Numbered from the stretch's first letter, positions 1 through 9,526 are shown. The stretch: 47,509 nucleotides of DNA from Desulfoscipio geothermicus (GCA_016841205.1 JAENZP010000019.1:1-47509); one strand, 5' to 3'. Numbers and translations: made by a program. Notes: generated from the letters alone by a model not told the origin.

Positions 1-61
1 AATTTAACTGGAAATTCTTCGAAAAGAAGATTCTAAAAATACTATACGAGGAGGACAAGTT

Positions 62-1642
62 ATGAGGCGAAAGATTTTTGTTTTGTGGTTAGCGTTGGCG
101 ATGGTTCTCGCATTTGCATTACCAGCTATGGCAGCGCAGGTGTTTGTGGACGGTTCGCAATTGAAGGTTTCAACTGCCAGCGAATACAATACCACCTTGG
201 TACCACTGCGGTCAATATTCCAGGCGCTCGGTGCCACTGTTGGCTGGGATGCATCCACGCAAACAGTCACTGCTACAAAAGCGCAAACCTCGGTAAAGCT
301 CCAGATTGGTTCTAGAACAGCTTACGTTAACGGTCAGGCGGTAACCCTGCAGGTACCCGGTAAAATAATCCAGGGTAACACTATGGTTCCGCTCCGCTTT
401 GTATCCGAAGCTTTGGGGGCCAGTGTTGAGTGGGATGGGACTACCCAAACTATCAATATCGCTTCGCAAGTGATGGGGGCAGCAGTTACCGGCACTCTCA
501 AAGTACATATCATAGACGTTGGCCAGGCAGACGCTATTTTGATCCAATTACCTTCCGGCCAGAATATGCTGATAGATGCAGGCAAAAGCAGTGATGCTTA
601 CACGGTAGTAAACTATCTAAAAAATAAAGGTATCAATAAGCTTGACCACGTGATTGGAACCCACCCCCACGAGGACCACATAGGTGGCCTTGATGTTGTT
701 ATAAAGTCTTTTGATATCGGTAAAGTATATCTGCCCAGAGTTACCCAAACCACAGAGACCTATGAAAATTCAGTATTAGCGATAAAAAACGAAGGGCTAA
801 AGGTTACAGAAGCCAAGGGTGGCTTAAAGCTTGCTGTAGGCCAGGGGGCAACAGCAGAACTGCTTGCACCTAACGGTACCGGCTACGAAGAATTAAACAA
901 TTACAGCGCTGTGTTAAGGCTAGTATTTGGTAATACCAGCTTCTTATTTGCTGGTGACGCTGAGGATATCTCTGAAGCTGAAATGATCAGTGCCGGTTAT
1001 AACCTTAAAGCTGACGTTTTAAAGGTTGGCCATCACGGGAGCTCAAGCTCCACCTCAGCAGCTTTTATAAAGGCAGTCTCACCCAAGCATGCTGTCATTT
1101 GTGTGGGTAAGGATAACGATTACGGTCATCCACATGTAGAAACTTTAGCTAAATTATCAACAGCCGGCATTAAGCTCTTTCGCACAGACTTACAGGGCAC
1201 TATTATTGCCACCAGTGATGGCAAGACAATAACTTTTAACACACAGCCAACAACAGTAGGAGTAAGTTCCGCAAATACAGGGACAATAAACCCGGTCGTA
1301 TTACCGGGCAGCGCAGCGTTGCCAGGAAGCAATGCAGCTGCTAACGTTATTATAGCAAATATTGATTTAAAGTCTGAATTGGCCACCATTAAAAATAATG
1401 GCGCTAATGCGGTTAATATCTCTGGCTGGAAGCTGGTCAGTGAGAAAGGAAATCAGGAATTTATTTTTCCTGCCGGGATGACACTGGCAGCAGGTGCAGC
1501 TGTTAAAGTAGCAACCGGCCCTAATGCTGCGTCAGCACCAGGCTTTATTGTTTGGACAACAACGAATATATGGAATAATGATGGCGACCCCGGTGCTCTT
1601 TATGATTCAGCTGGCAAGTTAGTATCAAGGTATCCGAGGTAA
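62..1642 (+). CDS. Secreted MBL-fold hydrolase with copper-amine-oxidase-like N domain and lamin-tail C domain
   Basis: The 526-residue protein opens with a signal peptide (about residues 1-24, ending AMAA). Residues about 28-135 form a copper amine oxidase-like N-terminal domain, with the repeated pattern VPLR(S/F) followed by a GA.V.WD stretch that Firmicutes use on exported enzymes. Residues about 145-400 are a ComEC/Rec2-type metallo-beta-lactamase domain with the metal motif HPHEDHIGG, a later FAGDAE and a GHHGSS segment. The last 95 residues resemble a lamin-tail domain (NISGWKL, FPAGMTL). The start has a strong GAGGAGGA site 5-12 bases upstream. Known relatives are extracellular hydrolases, probably acting on nucleic acid or phosphodiesters; the substrate here is inferred only. 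Confidence 0.85.
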   Translation: MRRKIFVLWLALAMVLAFALPAMAAQVFVDGSQLKVSTASEYNTTLVPLRSIFQALGATVGWDASTQTVTATKAQTSVKLQIGSRTAYVNGQAVTLQVPGKIIQGNTMVPLRFVSEALGASVEWDGTTQTINIASQVMGAAVTGTLKVHIIDVGQADAILIQLPSGQNMLIDAGKSSDAYTVVNYLKNKGINKLDHVIGTHPHEDHIGGLDVVIKSFDIGKVYLPRVTQTTETYENSVLAIKNEGLKVTEAKGGLKLAVGQGATAELLAPNGTGYEELNNYSAVLRLVFGNTSFLFAGDAEDISEAEMISAGYNLKADVLKVGHHGSSSSTSAAFIKAVSPKHAVICVGKDNDYGHPHVETLAKLSTAGIKLFRTDLQGTIIATSDGKTITFNTQPTTVGVSSANTGTINPVVLPGSAALPGSNAAANVIIANIDLKSELATIKNNGANAVNISGWKLVSEKGNQEFIFPAGMTLAAGAAVKVATGPNAASAPGFIVWTTTNIWNNDGDPGALYDSAGKLVSRYPR

Positions 1643-1825
1643 GCTGGAAATGTTATTTATTGACCGCTTAGAAGAAAGTGGACGGTCATTGAATATTGTG
1701 ATGTAACCTTAATTTATCAAAGTGGCCTCTTACCTAATGGGGCTAAGGAAGGTGATTGAAAAATATAATCCCTTCTGGGAGGTTCCAACCCTGGAGATCA
1801 AAGGGGTAATTCCTGATTGACTGAA

Positions 1826-1876
1826 AAAGCCGTAGTTCCTTGTGGGAAAGGATCTACGGCTTTGCTGCTTTTTCTG
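1826..1876 (+). terminator. Intrinsic terminator
   Basis: A 10-bp perfect stem (AAAGCCGTAG at 1826-1835 with its complement at 1854-1863) closes an 18-base loop and is followed by a T-rich run (CTTTTT). It lies in the 336-base gap between the MBL hydrolase and the CotH gene and probably ends the first transcript. Apart from this hairpin I see only a possible 27-codon reading frame in the gap. Confidence 0.65.
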
Positions 1877-1990
1877 TAAATACCATAAAGAAAGCTGAAA
1901 TTGGTCTGAAACGCCTTTTTCAGGTTATTTTCAGCTATGCGTTGTATGATAGGGTAAATAAAATTAGCTAAGGGAAAGGTGCTAACCAAT

Positions 1991-3745
1991 ATGGGAAAAA
2001 TTGAGCCAAGCAAACTTAGAAAACGCAGTGTTGTAATAGTCCTTATTTTTTGTTTATCTATCATGACAGGGATTTTATCAGGCTGCAGTAGCAGTAAATC
2101 AAGCGCCAACGAAAGCGCTAGTGCAACCCCGGAATATGTCGAAAAAATATTTGGCGCAAACATAATCTCTATTGATATTCTTGCTGATGAAACTGAGTGG
2201 CAAACCATGCTCGATAATGCTACAAAGGAAGAGTATATCAAGGTGGATGTCGTGGTTAACGGGACCAAGTTTACCGATGTGGGTATTCGTCCGAAGGGTA
2301 ATTCCAGCTTGAAGCAGGTTGCCGCCTCGGACAGTGACCGTTACAGCTTCCGACTAAAATTTGACGAATATGTAGAAGATCAAACTTGTTTTGGTTTGGA
2401 GAGCTTTGTGGTCAACAATATGCTTGGTGACAACACCTATATGAAGGAGTATATCTCCTATGACCTAATGAAAACCATTGGCGTTGATTGCCCGTACTTT
2501 GGTTATACCAATATTACCGTAAACGATGAGCCATGGGGTTTATACCTGGCGGTGGAATTATACAACGACAGCTATGAAGAGCGGGTTTACGGCGACACAT
2601 CCGGCATGCTTTATAACGTTAAAATGAGCATGGGCAATATGGGTGAGTTTGGCGGTAATCCTCCAAATAGGCCACAGGATATGCCGCAAGCCCCCAACAA
2701 TCAAAATATAGAAAACAACAGTACACCAAAAGCAGCCCCCGGCATAAATAATGATGAAAAGCTACCAAACGGGGGAGGCGGTAAAATGGGTGCCAGCGAT
2801 ACCGGTGGTTCTTTACAATATAGCGATGACAGCTCCTCCAGCTATAGCGCTATTTTTGAAAATGCTGTTGGTAAGAGTGACGAATCGGATTATCAGCGTG
2901 TTATAACAGCGTTAAAAGCACTATCCAATGGAACTGATCTGGAAAAATATTTTGACGTAGATGCCATTTTACGTTACCTTGCCGCACACACCATTGTGGT
3001 AAATCTGGATAGTTATTCATCCCGGATGGCTCAAAATTATTACCTCTATGAGAATGAAGGAAAGCTTACCATTTTGCCTTGGGACTACAACCTGGCCTGG
3101 GGCGGTTTTCAAAATGGGGATGTTTCAGCGGTGATAAACTTCCCGATTGATACACCGGTCAGCGGCGTCGAAATGTCCTCTCGTCCGCTTATAGATAAGT
3201 TATTTGCCAACAGCGAGTATCTGGAAACATACCATCTGTATTTACAGGAACTTATCGACAGTTACTTTGCTGACGGCAAATTTGAAGCTAAAGTACAGGA
3301 ATTGAATAAACTTATCTCTGATTATGTGAATAATGATCCAACAGCCTTCTGCACCTATGAGGAATACGAAAAAGCGTTTAAATCCTTTATTACCCTGGGG
3401 AATCTTCGTGCCGAGAGTGTTCAGGGACAGCTTGAAGGCACGGTTCCAATCACTACTGCCGAACAAACGGCAAATCCTGATCAACTAATCAAGGCCGGAA
3501 CCTTGAACTTAAGCGATTTGGGGTCAATGATGGGTGGTAGAGGTCCAAATGACGGACCGGATGGCAACATGCCAGATAGGGAAACAATGCAAAAGGTAAT
3601 GCAAATCCTTCAAGATGCCAATGGCAGTATAACCAATGAAGTCAAGATCAAATTAAAAGAGCTTGGTTTAAATGATAACCAAATTTCAATGTTAACAAAT
3701 ATGCAAAGACCCGGACAAAACGGAAACACTCAAAATAAACTGTAA
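1991..3745 (+). CDS. CotH kinase family lipoprotein
   Basis: The 584-residue protein begins with a lipoprotein signal: a hydrophobic stretch ending in the lipobox LSGC. The body matches the CotH family (atypical protein kinases first known from spore coat CotH): FVVNNMLGDNTYMKEYISYDL, then EPWGLYLAVE, and the hallmark PWDYNLAWG. Between the two halves lies a low-complexity Asn/Pro/Gly/Ser insert (about residues 215-290). The C terminus is also Gly/Asp/Met-rich. The ATG at 1991 is preferred over GTG 1979 because AGGGAAAGGTG sits 9 bases ahead of it. It stands alone, with its own terminator. It probably acts outside the membrane; the phosphorylated target is unknown. Confidence 0.85.
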   Translation: MGKIEPSKLRKRSVVIVLIFCLSIMTGILSGCSSSKSSANESASATPEYVEKIFGANIISIDILADETEWQTMLDNATKEEYIKVDVVVNGTKFTDVGIRPKGNSSLKQVAASDSDRYSFRLKFDEYVEDQTCFGLESFVVNNMLGDNTYMKEYISYDLMKTIGVDCPYFGYTNITVNDEPWGLYLAVELYNDSYEERVYGDTSGMLYNVKMSMGNMGEFGGNPPNRPQDMPQAPNNQNIENNSTPKAAPGINNDEKLPNGGGGKMGASDTGGSLQYSDDSSSSYSAIFENAVGKSDESDYQRVITALKALSNGTDLEKYFDVDAILRYLAAHTIVVNLDSYSSRMAQNYYLYENEGKLTILPWDYNLAWGGFQNGDVSAVINFPIDTPVSGVEMSSRPLIDKLFANSEYLETYHLYLQELIDSYFADGKFEAKVQELNKLISDYVNNDPTAFCTYEEYEKAFKSFITLGNLRAESVQGQLEGTVPITTAEQTANPDQLIKAGTLNLSDLGSMMGGRGPNDGPDGNMPDRETMQKVMQILQDANGSITNEVKIKLKELGLNDNQISMLTNMQRPGQNGNTQNKL

Positions 3746-3780
3746 TTTAATTTGACGCTACTCAAAGTGTGCCAGTCAAA

Positions 3781-3812
3781 AAGGCTTCCGAATTATCGGA
3801 AGCCTTATCATT
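3781..3812 (+). terminator. Intrinsic terminator after cotH-like gene
   Basis: Perfect 10-bp stem AAGGCTTCCG / CGGAAGCCTT with a 6-base loop, A-rich before and T-containing after, 36 bases past the CotH stop codon. Confidence 0.75.
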
Positions 3813-3893
3813 TGGAGGCGTTGACAATTTAAAGTGGGTGTGTCCTGAATTTTGAGTTAAGTCCAAATCCGATGCCCAAATAAGGCAAAATAT

Positions 3894-4174
3894 TTACCTA
3901 TACCAACCCAGTTTTCTGCTAATCGTATTTTGGTATGAGATCATAGCGTTGTTTGATCTAGCTTTCCTTTTTTCCATCATCATATCGTAGCGCAGCATCT
4001 TTTCAGTTAGTTTTTTCTTTAGCGAATTAAAATGTAGCTAGCTCGAAGTTCTTCCGGAACATGTGAGAGATCATCAATCTGCAAGGGCTTGCCCTGACCC
4101 TGCAGGTCCTCAAATTCTTCCTTCAGCATAGACTCACGAATTTTATTTTCAGCTATAATGGCGAACATGTCCAT
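3894..4174 (-). pseudogene. Truncated second copy of the DUF1992 (DnaJC28-like) gene
   Basis: This stretch and its upstream flank (to about 4305) match 5480-6003, the intact DUF1992 gene and its flank, at high identity. The N-terminal part (from MDMFA) and the C-terminal end are kept. A net loss of about 112 bases in the middle, between the segments coding the LRASYI and LNEKMLRY regions, removes about a third of the gene and breaks the frame because 112 is not a multiple of three. It is a recent local duplication that has decayed. It lies 1.6 kb from the intact copy, with the nudC fragment and the NRDE gene between them. Confidence 0.85.
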
Positions 4175-4400
4175 TAATCCTCACCCTTACGATTAAAGAT
4201 TTATAAATAATCCTGATGTGATAGCTGTAAAATAGTACTGCCTTTAATTTTATATTCGGACCAGTTCTAAGAAATTCCTTGTATACTTTCTATAATGCTC
4301 CCAAATAGTGAGACACAATATTAAAAATGTGAGTTGTACTGGAAACATGTCAAAGAGAAATCATTATTCAGCCGAGTTGAACACAACTAATACAGTGCGC

Positions 4401-4572
4401 AGGGAGGTCATGGAGGAAGTGGCCTGAAGGTTAAAAATATCCGCTATTATAAAAGCCAGCCCTTGCCGTTTACCGACACCATCCTGGCGGGTTTTTATGC
4501 TGAACTTGATGGTGATGATACGATTCGTCTTAATGAGGATGAGCTGGCTATTGGAGTTTGGCTGCTTAAGAC
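4401..4572 (+). pseudogene. nudC: Fragment of an NADH pyrophosphatase (NudC-type Nudix) gene
   Basis: Read in frame, 4401-4421 gives REVMEEV, the C-terminal half of a Nudix box (REUxEExGU). One base is then missing; reading on in the next frame gives GLKVKNIRYYKSQPLPFTDT and on to GFYAELDGDDTI and a VWLL end. SQPLPFTDT is a variant of SQPWPFPxS, the array that marks NudC enzymes, which hydrolyse NADH and decap NAD-RNA. The first two thirds of the gene (zinc ribbon and the front of the Nudix box) are absent, as is the C terminus, where the converging NRDE gene begins. It is a non-functional remnant. Confidence 0.75.
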
Positions 4573-4575
4573 AGT

Positions 4576-5334
4576 TTACAGCAAATTGAAGGCAAAAGTG
4601 GAAAGCTGCCGGTTATCCTGGCCCACTAATGCTTTCTCATAAAATTGCACTTCTCCACTGGTGCTAATCAGAATGATTGTTTGAAATTGGGTGCCATAAT
4701 TAGTGGTGTCCACATAAATAGTAGACAAAGCTCGCTCTTTTTCTAAAGTAAGGCCGGTATGGGGAAGCGCTTCATCCGGAGGAACTTCAGTATCTTCTAA
4801 AATATTGAAGAGCTGTTGGACCGAAAAATTAGTAGCTAAGAGACTAACCAACCGTTCCTTGGCTTTAGTTACTTTAAGCCAGGGAGTGTCCAACAAAGCG
4901 TTGCTTAAACCATACACCCCTGGTTGAACGGGACGAATTTGATTTTCCATATTAGAATAATAATATAACTCCGTCTGTGTACCCACTACTAAATTAAAGG
5001 GATCATAAGCTTTCCGCTGCCCCTGGATATCTTGCAGGTATTCTATCGGTGCGGCGGAATCAATTAAAAAATCACGGGTTAAGGCGCCTCGCGAAAGGGT
5101 AGCGTTTCTAGGTATAGAAAAATCACGGTAGTTGGTGACAAAAGCCAAGCGTCCTTCTTTGGTTATACCAGTCCAGGTGCCGCCTTTGGACAAATCAACT
5201 CCAGCCAAAAGGATCGGGTAGGCCGGCCAAAAATGGGCTGCCCTGGACGGCCTGTCTTTGTATTCATCTCTGTTGCCGAGAAAAATAAAATTATATGCAG
5301 GATGAAATTTATATGCCATGAGCATTGTACACAT
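4576..5334 (-). CDS. NRDE/TANGO2 family protein
   Basis: The 252-residue protein begins MCTMLMAYK and continues to LGNRDEYKDRPS, the NRDE motif that names the family. The conserved Cys directly after Met supports ATG 5334 rather than GTG 5343; an AGGTG site lies 7 bases ahead. TGITKEGRLAFVTNYRD and the GALTRDFL segment are also typical. The family is an Ntn-hydrolase-like fold (N-terminal Cys as possible nucleophile) linked to Golgi/mitochondrial haem handling in eukaryotes; the bacterial role is not established. It converges on the nudC fragment with only three bases between. Confidence 0.85.
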   Translation of the reverse strand: MCTMLMAYKFHPAYNFIFLGNRDEYKDRPSRAAHFWPAYPILLAGVDLSKGGTWTGITKEGRLAFVTNYRDFSIPRNATLSRGALTRDFLIDSAAPIEYLQDIQGQRKAYDPFNLVVGTQTELYYYSNMENQIRPVQPGVYGLSNALLDTPWLKVTKAKERLVSLLATNFSVQQLFNILEDTEVPPDEALPHTGLTLEKERALSTIYVDTTNYGTQFQTIILISTSGEVQFYEKALVGQDNRQLSTFAFNLL

Positions 5335-5479
5335 GCTTTTCACCTCAGCTAATTATAGCAACCTGGCTTTATCGTTCTCTTTCCTGTGCCTTGGTATCTT
5401 CTAGTATCTCTTTCTATAAAAAGTTAAATCCCACCTGCGTTAATTTTGGTGGGATTAGAATGAAAATTCTAACATGCGA

Positions 5480-5872
5480 TTACTTATACCGACCTAGTTT
5501 TCTGCTAATCTTATTTTGGTATGAAATCATAGCGTTGTTTGATCTAGCTTTCCTTTTTTCCATTATCATATCGTAGCGAAGCATCTTTTCATTTAGTTTT
5601 TTCTTTAGCGATTTAATTTCACCATCATCGGTCTGGTCTTCATAGCAGCAGTTTATTAGATTTTGTAAATTCATAATTTCTTTCTGTAATTGCATTTCCT
5701 CCGGCAGAACCCCGGAGTTTTTTAATATAATGTAGCTAGCGCGTAGTTCTTCTGGAACACGTGAGAGATCATCAACCTGTAAGGGCTTACCCTGACCTGG
5801 CAGATCCTCAAATTCTCCCTTCAGCATAGCCTCACGAATTTTATTTTCAGCTATAATGGCGAACATGTCCAT
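5480..5872 (-). CDS. DUF1992 (DnaJ-homologue subfamily C member 28-like) protein
   Basis: The 130-residue protein matches the DUF1992 family: it opens MDMFAIIAENKIREAM, then GEFEDLPGQGKPL, DLSRVPEELRASYIILKNSG and LPEEMQLQKEI. The rest is a charged helical stretch rich in Lys and Leu. The length is usual for the family. Its function is unknown; eukaryotic homologues carry a J domain, which is absent here. A damaged copy lies at 3894-4174. It is downstream of prs on the same strand, 221 bases away with a hairpin between. Confidence 0.8.
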   Translation of the reverse strand: MDMFAIIAENKIREAMLKGEFEDLPGQGKPLQVDDLSRVPEELRASYIILKNSGVLPEEMQLQKEIMNLQNLINCCYEDQTDDGEIKSLKKKLNEKMLRYDMIMEKRKARSNNAMISYQNKISRKLGRYK

Positions 5873-6021
5873 TAATCCTCACCCTTACGATTAAAGATTT
5901 ATAAATAATCCTAATGTGATAGCTGTAAAAATAGTACTGCCTTTAATTTTATATTCGACCAGTTCTAAGAAATTCCTTGTGCACTTTTTATTAATGCGCC
6001 CATAATGATTAATCAGCACAG

Positions 6022-6058
6022 ACGCCACGATTGGTCCTTGCGGATCATATCGTGGCGT
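6022..6058 (-). terminator. Hairpin between prs and the DUF1992 gene
   Basis: A 10-bp perfect stem ACGCCACGAT / ATCGTGGCGT with a 17-base loop lies 36 bases past the prs stop on the minus strand. No U-run follows, so it may be a processing or stabilising hairpin rather than a true terminator. Confidence 0.4.
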
Positions 6059-6093
6059 TGTTGCGATGGACATCCTTGCCTTGCGGACTTATT

Positions 6094-7038
6094 TCAGTCA
6101 AAAAGTGTACTTACCGGCAGATTCTCATGTATGTGCATAATAGTCTCTCCCAAAAGCGGTGCTACTGACAGTATTTTTATTTTATCAATTCTTTTGCTTT
6201 CCGGTAGGGGGATAGTATTAGTAACAACTACCTCCCGTATGGGTGAACGCGCCAGCCGATCCACGGCAGGACCGCTGAGCACGGGGTGGGTGCAACAAGC
6301 ATAAACATCTTCCGCTCCCAATTCTTTAAGGGTTACCGCTCCCTGGGTAATAGTACCGGCCGTGTCTATGATATCATCAATCATAATTACATTCTTACCG
6401 CGAATATCACCAATGATATGCTTGATTTCAGCTGCATTTGGTTCAGCGCGTCGCCTATCGATAATGGCGAGAGGGGCGCCAATTATTTCCGCAAATTTCC
6501 GGGCTCGTTGTACACTACCCAAATCGGGGCTCACCACCACGACATTGTCCAGTTTCTGCTGAATAAAATACTGGGCCAAAAGCGGTACGCCCGGTAAATG
6601 ATCCGCCGGAATATCAAAAAATCCCTGAATCTGCCCGGCATGTAAATCCATAGTAACAACCCGTTTGGCACCGCTGGCGGTGATTAAATTAGCCACCAGT
6701 TTGGCGGTGATGGGATCACGTGCCCGAGCCTTACGATCCTGCCGGGCATATCCGTAATAGGGAGTTACCGCCGTAATTCTGCGGGCTGACGCCCGGTGCA
6801 CGGCATCCACCATGACAAGCAGCTCCATCAAATGCTGGTTCACCGGCTCGCTGGTGGGTTGAATGATAAAGACATCCGCTCCCCGCACACTTTCGTTTAT
6901 TTTTACCTGTATTTCCCCGTCACTAAAATGAGTAACCTTAGCAGATCCCAAGGAAACACCGAGGTAGTGGACAATCTCCTCTGCTAAAGCGGGATTGGCA
7001 TTTCCGGTAAATATTTTTAGCTGTTGTCGGGATGACAT
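6094..7038 (-). CDS. prs: Ribose-phosphate pyrophosphokinase (PRPP synthetase)
   Basis: The 314-residue protein is full length for class I PRPP synthetase, which makes PRPP from ribose 5-phosphate and ATP for purine, pyrimidine, His and Trp synthesis. Visible motifs: [40 protein letters not shown] (ATP loop), [19 protein letters not shown], and the PRPP loop [13 protein letters not shown]. The start is ATG 7038 with GGAGGT 9 bases upstream. Unlike many Firmicutes it is not directly preceded by glmU. The adenine deaminase gene is divergent just beyond, which suits a purine salvage context. Confidence 0.97.
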   Translation of the reverse strand: MSSRQQLKIFTGNANPALAEEIVHYLGVSLGSAKVTHFSDGEIQVKINESVRGADVFIIQPTSEPVNQHLMELLVMVDAVHRASARRITAVTPYYGYARQDRKARARDPITAKLVANLITASGAKRVVTMDLHAGQIQGFFDIPADHLPGVPLLAQYFIQQKLDNVVVVSPDLGSVQRARKFAEIIGAPLAIIDRRRAEPNAAEIKHIIGDIRGKNVIMIDDIIDTAGTITQGAVTLKELGAEDVYACCTHPVLSGPAVDRLARSPIREVVVTNTIPLPESKRIDKIKILSVAPLLGETIMHIHENLPVSTLFD

Positions 7039-7120
7039 GTGCGCGTACCTCCAAATAATTATTCTTTAGTCTTACCCAGATGGCCTTTCTTTTTTGAGCG
7101 TGATGATTTATTATACAATT

Positions 7121-7279
7121 CTAACCAATTTCCAATTTTCCTTCTGTGAAAGTAAGTGAATAGCGATTTACAATTTTGTTTTGCTCTTTCGTGCAGGTAC
7201 GATGCTTTTTTTTCCCGTTGCGGTGGCAATTTGGTACGGGCGACCAGTTCATAGGATAGTCTTCAATATTGACAGGCAT
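7121..7279 (-). CDS. Small hypothetical protein (52 aa)
   Basis: The start is placed at ATG 7279 because GGAGGAGAC lies 6 bases ahead; an in-frame upstream ATG at 7315 has no such site. The product begins MPVNIEDYPMNW and is rich in Lys, Asn and Thr with two Cys (NCHRNGKKKHRTC), a spacing that could bind metal. I do not recognise a family. It lies upstream of prs on the same strand, 82 bases away. Confidence 0.5.
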   Translation of the reverse strand: MPVNIEDYPMNWSPVPNCHRNGKKKHRTCTKEQNKIVNRYSLTFTEGKLEIG

Positions 7280-7560
7280 TTTGTTGTCTCCTCCGTATAA
7301 TTGTTTTGCATGCAATTATACCATTGTGTGCAAACCACTACAATTGATATAATAAACAACAAAAAACGTGTTTATTTTTAGTTAAGCTTACCTCTATTTC
7401 GCTATACTCGTTAAGAAGCTTGGTAGGCGGTTTCCCGGTGGCACCCAGGTCGGTACTATGCTTGGGATGTAATTAATTATGGGTAATCACCATCTTTTTA
7501 AGGAAACTGACTCAACAAATATTCAAATAAATATTAAATTAAGAAATCAGGTGCTTGCTA

Positions 7561-9345
7561 ATGAGTTCTGAGTTTGATCTCTATAACGTGAACATGGAAG
7601 AGTACAAGGCTTTAATTCAAGTGCCCTTGGGCAGAGCTTACGCCGATAAAATCATAATCAATGCTAAATTAATTAATGTCTACGCCGGGAAAATACAGTC
7701 CGGGCTGAATGTGGCTATTAAGGGCAGCCGAATTGCTTATGTGGGTACCAAGGATAACATGATAGGTGAGGCAACAGAAATTATAGACGCCAAAGGCTTG
7801 TTTTTGGCGCCGGGTTATATCGATCCTCACGGACACACCGATTTCGGTGCCAATCCCATTGCTTTGGCAAACGAAATACTTCCCCACGGGACAACGACTA
7901 TTTTGACAGAGACTAAATCGCAAACGGCGGCTCTTAAGACGCGGGGTATCCAGGCCATGCTGGATATGACTGAACATCTACCATTGAAATTTTTTTATTG
8001 TATTACTGCCACCAATCCACTTTTCCCCCATCTGGAGGGAGAAGATAGCCTTCCGATGGAGGAGTTCGCCAAATTTATTCAGCACCCCAGGGTGCTGGCA
8101 GTTAGCGAGCTAGTTGCCTTTGTCAGAGCTCTTGATCTTGATGAAACGTTATTAAGCAAGCTTGATCTGGGGCGCCGTATGAAAAAACGCTTGGAAGGCC
8201 ACGGAGCAGGCTGCTCGCCTGAAACATTAAATGCTTTGATCAATGTTGGTATAACATCTTGTCATGAGGGCATGACCGCCGAGGAAATACAGCAGCGGGT
8301 TTATCTTGGCTTGCCCGCTATGCTGCGGCACGGGTCTATTATAAGTGACATGGAACCCCTGGTGCGCGCAGTTACCTCGGACCCGGAGCTGGATACCAGA
8401 TGGTTGATGTTAACCCCGGACTGGTTTAGCCCGAGCGATATTTTAGCCACGGGGTATATGAAATTTTTGGTGGAAAAGGCTATTGAGTATGGCATACCGC
8501 CTATAAAAGCGATCCAAATGGCTACCATAAATGCAGCTCAGTACCTGGGGCTTGACCGGCTGGTTGGGGGGATTGGGCCGTCGCGGTTTGCCGATATATT
8601 GTTCTTGGAAAGCCCGTCTTTGCCTGACCCGGTAAAAGTAATGGTTAACGGTGAGATAATAGCAGAGCAGGGACGGCTAAAACAAAAATTACCCTTAAAC
8701 TGCCCTCGTTTTAATACCAAAGACTGGCGACCCGGACGGGTACCCACCTTTAAGGCTACCGCCGAGCATTTTGCCGTTAAGGCCACCGCAGCTGAGGGAG
8801 AATATGAGCAGGTCCCTGTGGCTAAAATTATTAACCGCACGATTACCAAGTTGGACCATGCCAATCTTCCGGTAAAGTCCGGTAAGCTCGTAGTTGAAGG
8901 TGAAGATATACTAAAAATTAGTATGTTGCATATCAGTAGGGATAGGTTTGCTAATGCCTTTCTGAAGGGTTTCGGTGCTTCTATTGGCGGCCTGGCCACC
9001 AGCACCGCCCATGACCACCATACGCCCTATGTAATCGGCAATAATGATGCTGATATGGCCCTGGCCTTTAACCGGATGCTGGAGATAAACGGTGGGCTCG
9101 TGCTGGTGGACGGGGGTGTAATCAAGGCGGAATATCCAATGGTGGTAGGCGGAATTACGTCGGACCAGGATGTAAGTAGCATGGATAAAGAATTAAAGGT
9201 GATCGAGCAGTATCTGCTGGACCGGGGCTGCCAATCCGGCCCAGTGGTTACACTGTACTTCTTGAGCCATACAGGGGTTCCTTTTATCAGAATAACCCCT
9301 TCGGGACTTTATGATGTGCGCAGTAAACAGATTTTATTTTCCTAA
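7561..9345 (+). CDS. ade: Adenine deaminase
   Basis: The 594-residue protein matches adenine deaminase of the amidohydrolase superfamily, which converts adenine to hypoxanthine and ammonia for purine salvage. Features: ADKIIINAKLINVYAG at the N terminus, the metal motif PGYIDPHGHTD, the GAGCSPE segment, CHEGMTAEE, and the C-terminal TSTAHDHHTPYVIGNND with two adjacent His that is typical of Ade. ATG 7561 is chosen over TTG 7555 because AGGTG is 7 bases upstream. The 281-base upstream region holds GC-rich short hairpins but no riboswitch class that I can name. Confidence 0.95.
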   Translation: MSSEFDLYNVNMEEYKALIQVPLGRAYADKIIINAKLINVYAGKIQSGLNVAIKGSRIAYVGTKDNMIGEATEIIDAKGLFLAPGYIDPHGHTDFGANPIALANEILPHGTTTILTETKSQTAALKTRGIQAMLDMTEHLPLKFFYCITATNPLFPHLEGEDSLPMEEFAKFIQHPRVLAVSELVAFVRALDLDETLLSKLDLGRRMKKRLEGHGAGCSPETLNALINVGITSCHEGMTAEEIQQRVYLGLPAMLRHGSIISDMEPLVRAVTSDPELDTRWLMLTPDWFSPSDILATGYMKFLVEKAIEYGIPPIKAIQMATINAAQYLGLDRLVGGIGPSRFADILFLESPSLPDPVKVMVNGEIIAEQGRLKQKLPLNCPRFNTKDWRPGRVPTFKATAEHFAVKATAAEGEYEQVPVAKIINRTITKLDHANLPVKSGKLVVEGEDILKISMLHISRDRFANAFLKGFGASIGGLATSTAHDHHTPYVIGNNDADMALAFNRMLEINGGLVLVDGGVIKAEYPMVVGGITSDQDVSSMDKELKVIEQYLLDRGCQSGPVVTLYFLSHTGVPFIRITPSGLYDVRSKQILFS

Positions 9346-9403
9346 CCTAAGGTCTATCACCTTAGACAGACCGGCTACTTAATGTTTTAGCCAAGGCAGA
9401 TAA

Positions 9404-9517
9404 AAGGATGGTTTTGAAGCAGGCGTACAGCAGTTTTTGGAAAAGTTTATGCTCATGAGTCCGCTAGTGCCGGTGTACACTAAAAAAGCCGTGAAGGTCG
9501 GCATGAATAAGATGTAA
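9404..9517 (+). pseudogene. C-terminal coding remnant, possibly of an enoyl-CoA hydratase-like protein
   Basis: A 37-codon open stretch without a start codon (a stop lies directly before it) reads GFEAGVQQFLEKFMLMSPLV and then TKKAVKVGMNK, ending in TAA. The pattern (helix, SPxxxxxTKKAV, stop) resembles the end of crotonase-fold enzymes, but this is a weak match by eye. A hairpin follows at 9527. The rest of the 637-base gap up to 9982 holds the MarR remnant and its promoter. Confidence 0.35.
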
Positions 9518-9526
9518 AACATCCTT

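Noticed and set aside
1737-1820. A 27-codon frame reading VIEKYNPFWEVPTLEIKGVI
   Set aside because: No recognisable family and only a weak ribosome site; it may be chance or a remnant, and I cannot support it as a gene.
7380-7550. GC-rich short hairpins upstream of adenine deaminase that could suggest a purine or ykkC-type riboswitch
   Set aside because: I could not find the conserved core of any known class; a covariance search would be needed.
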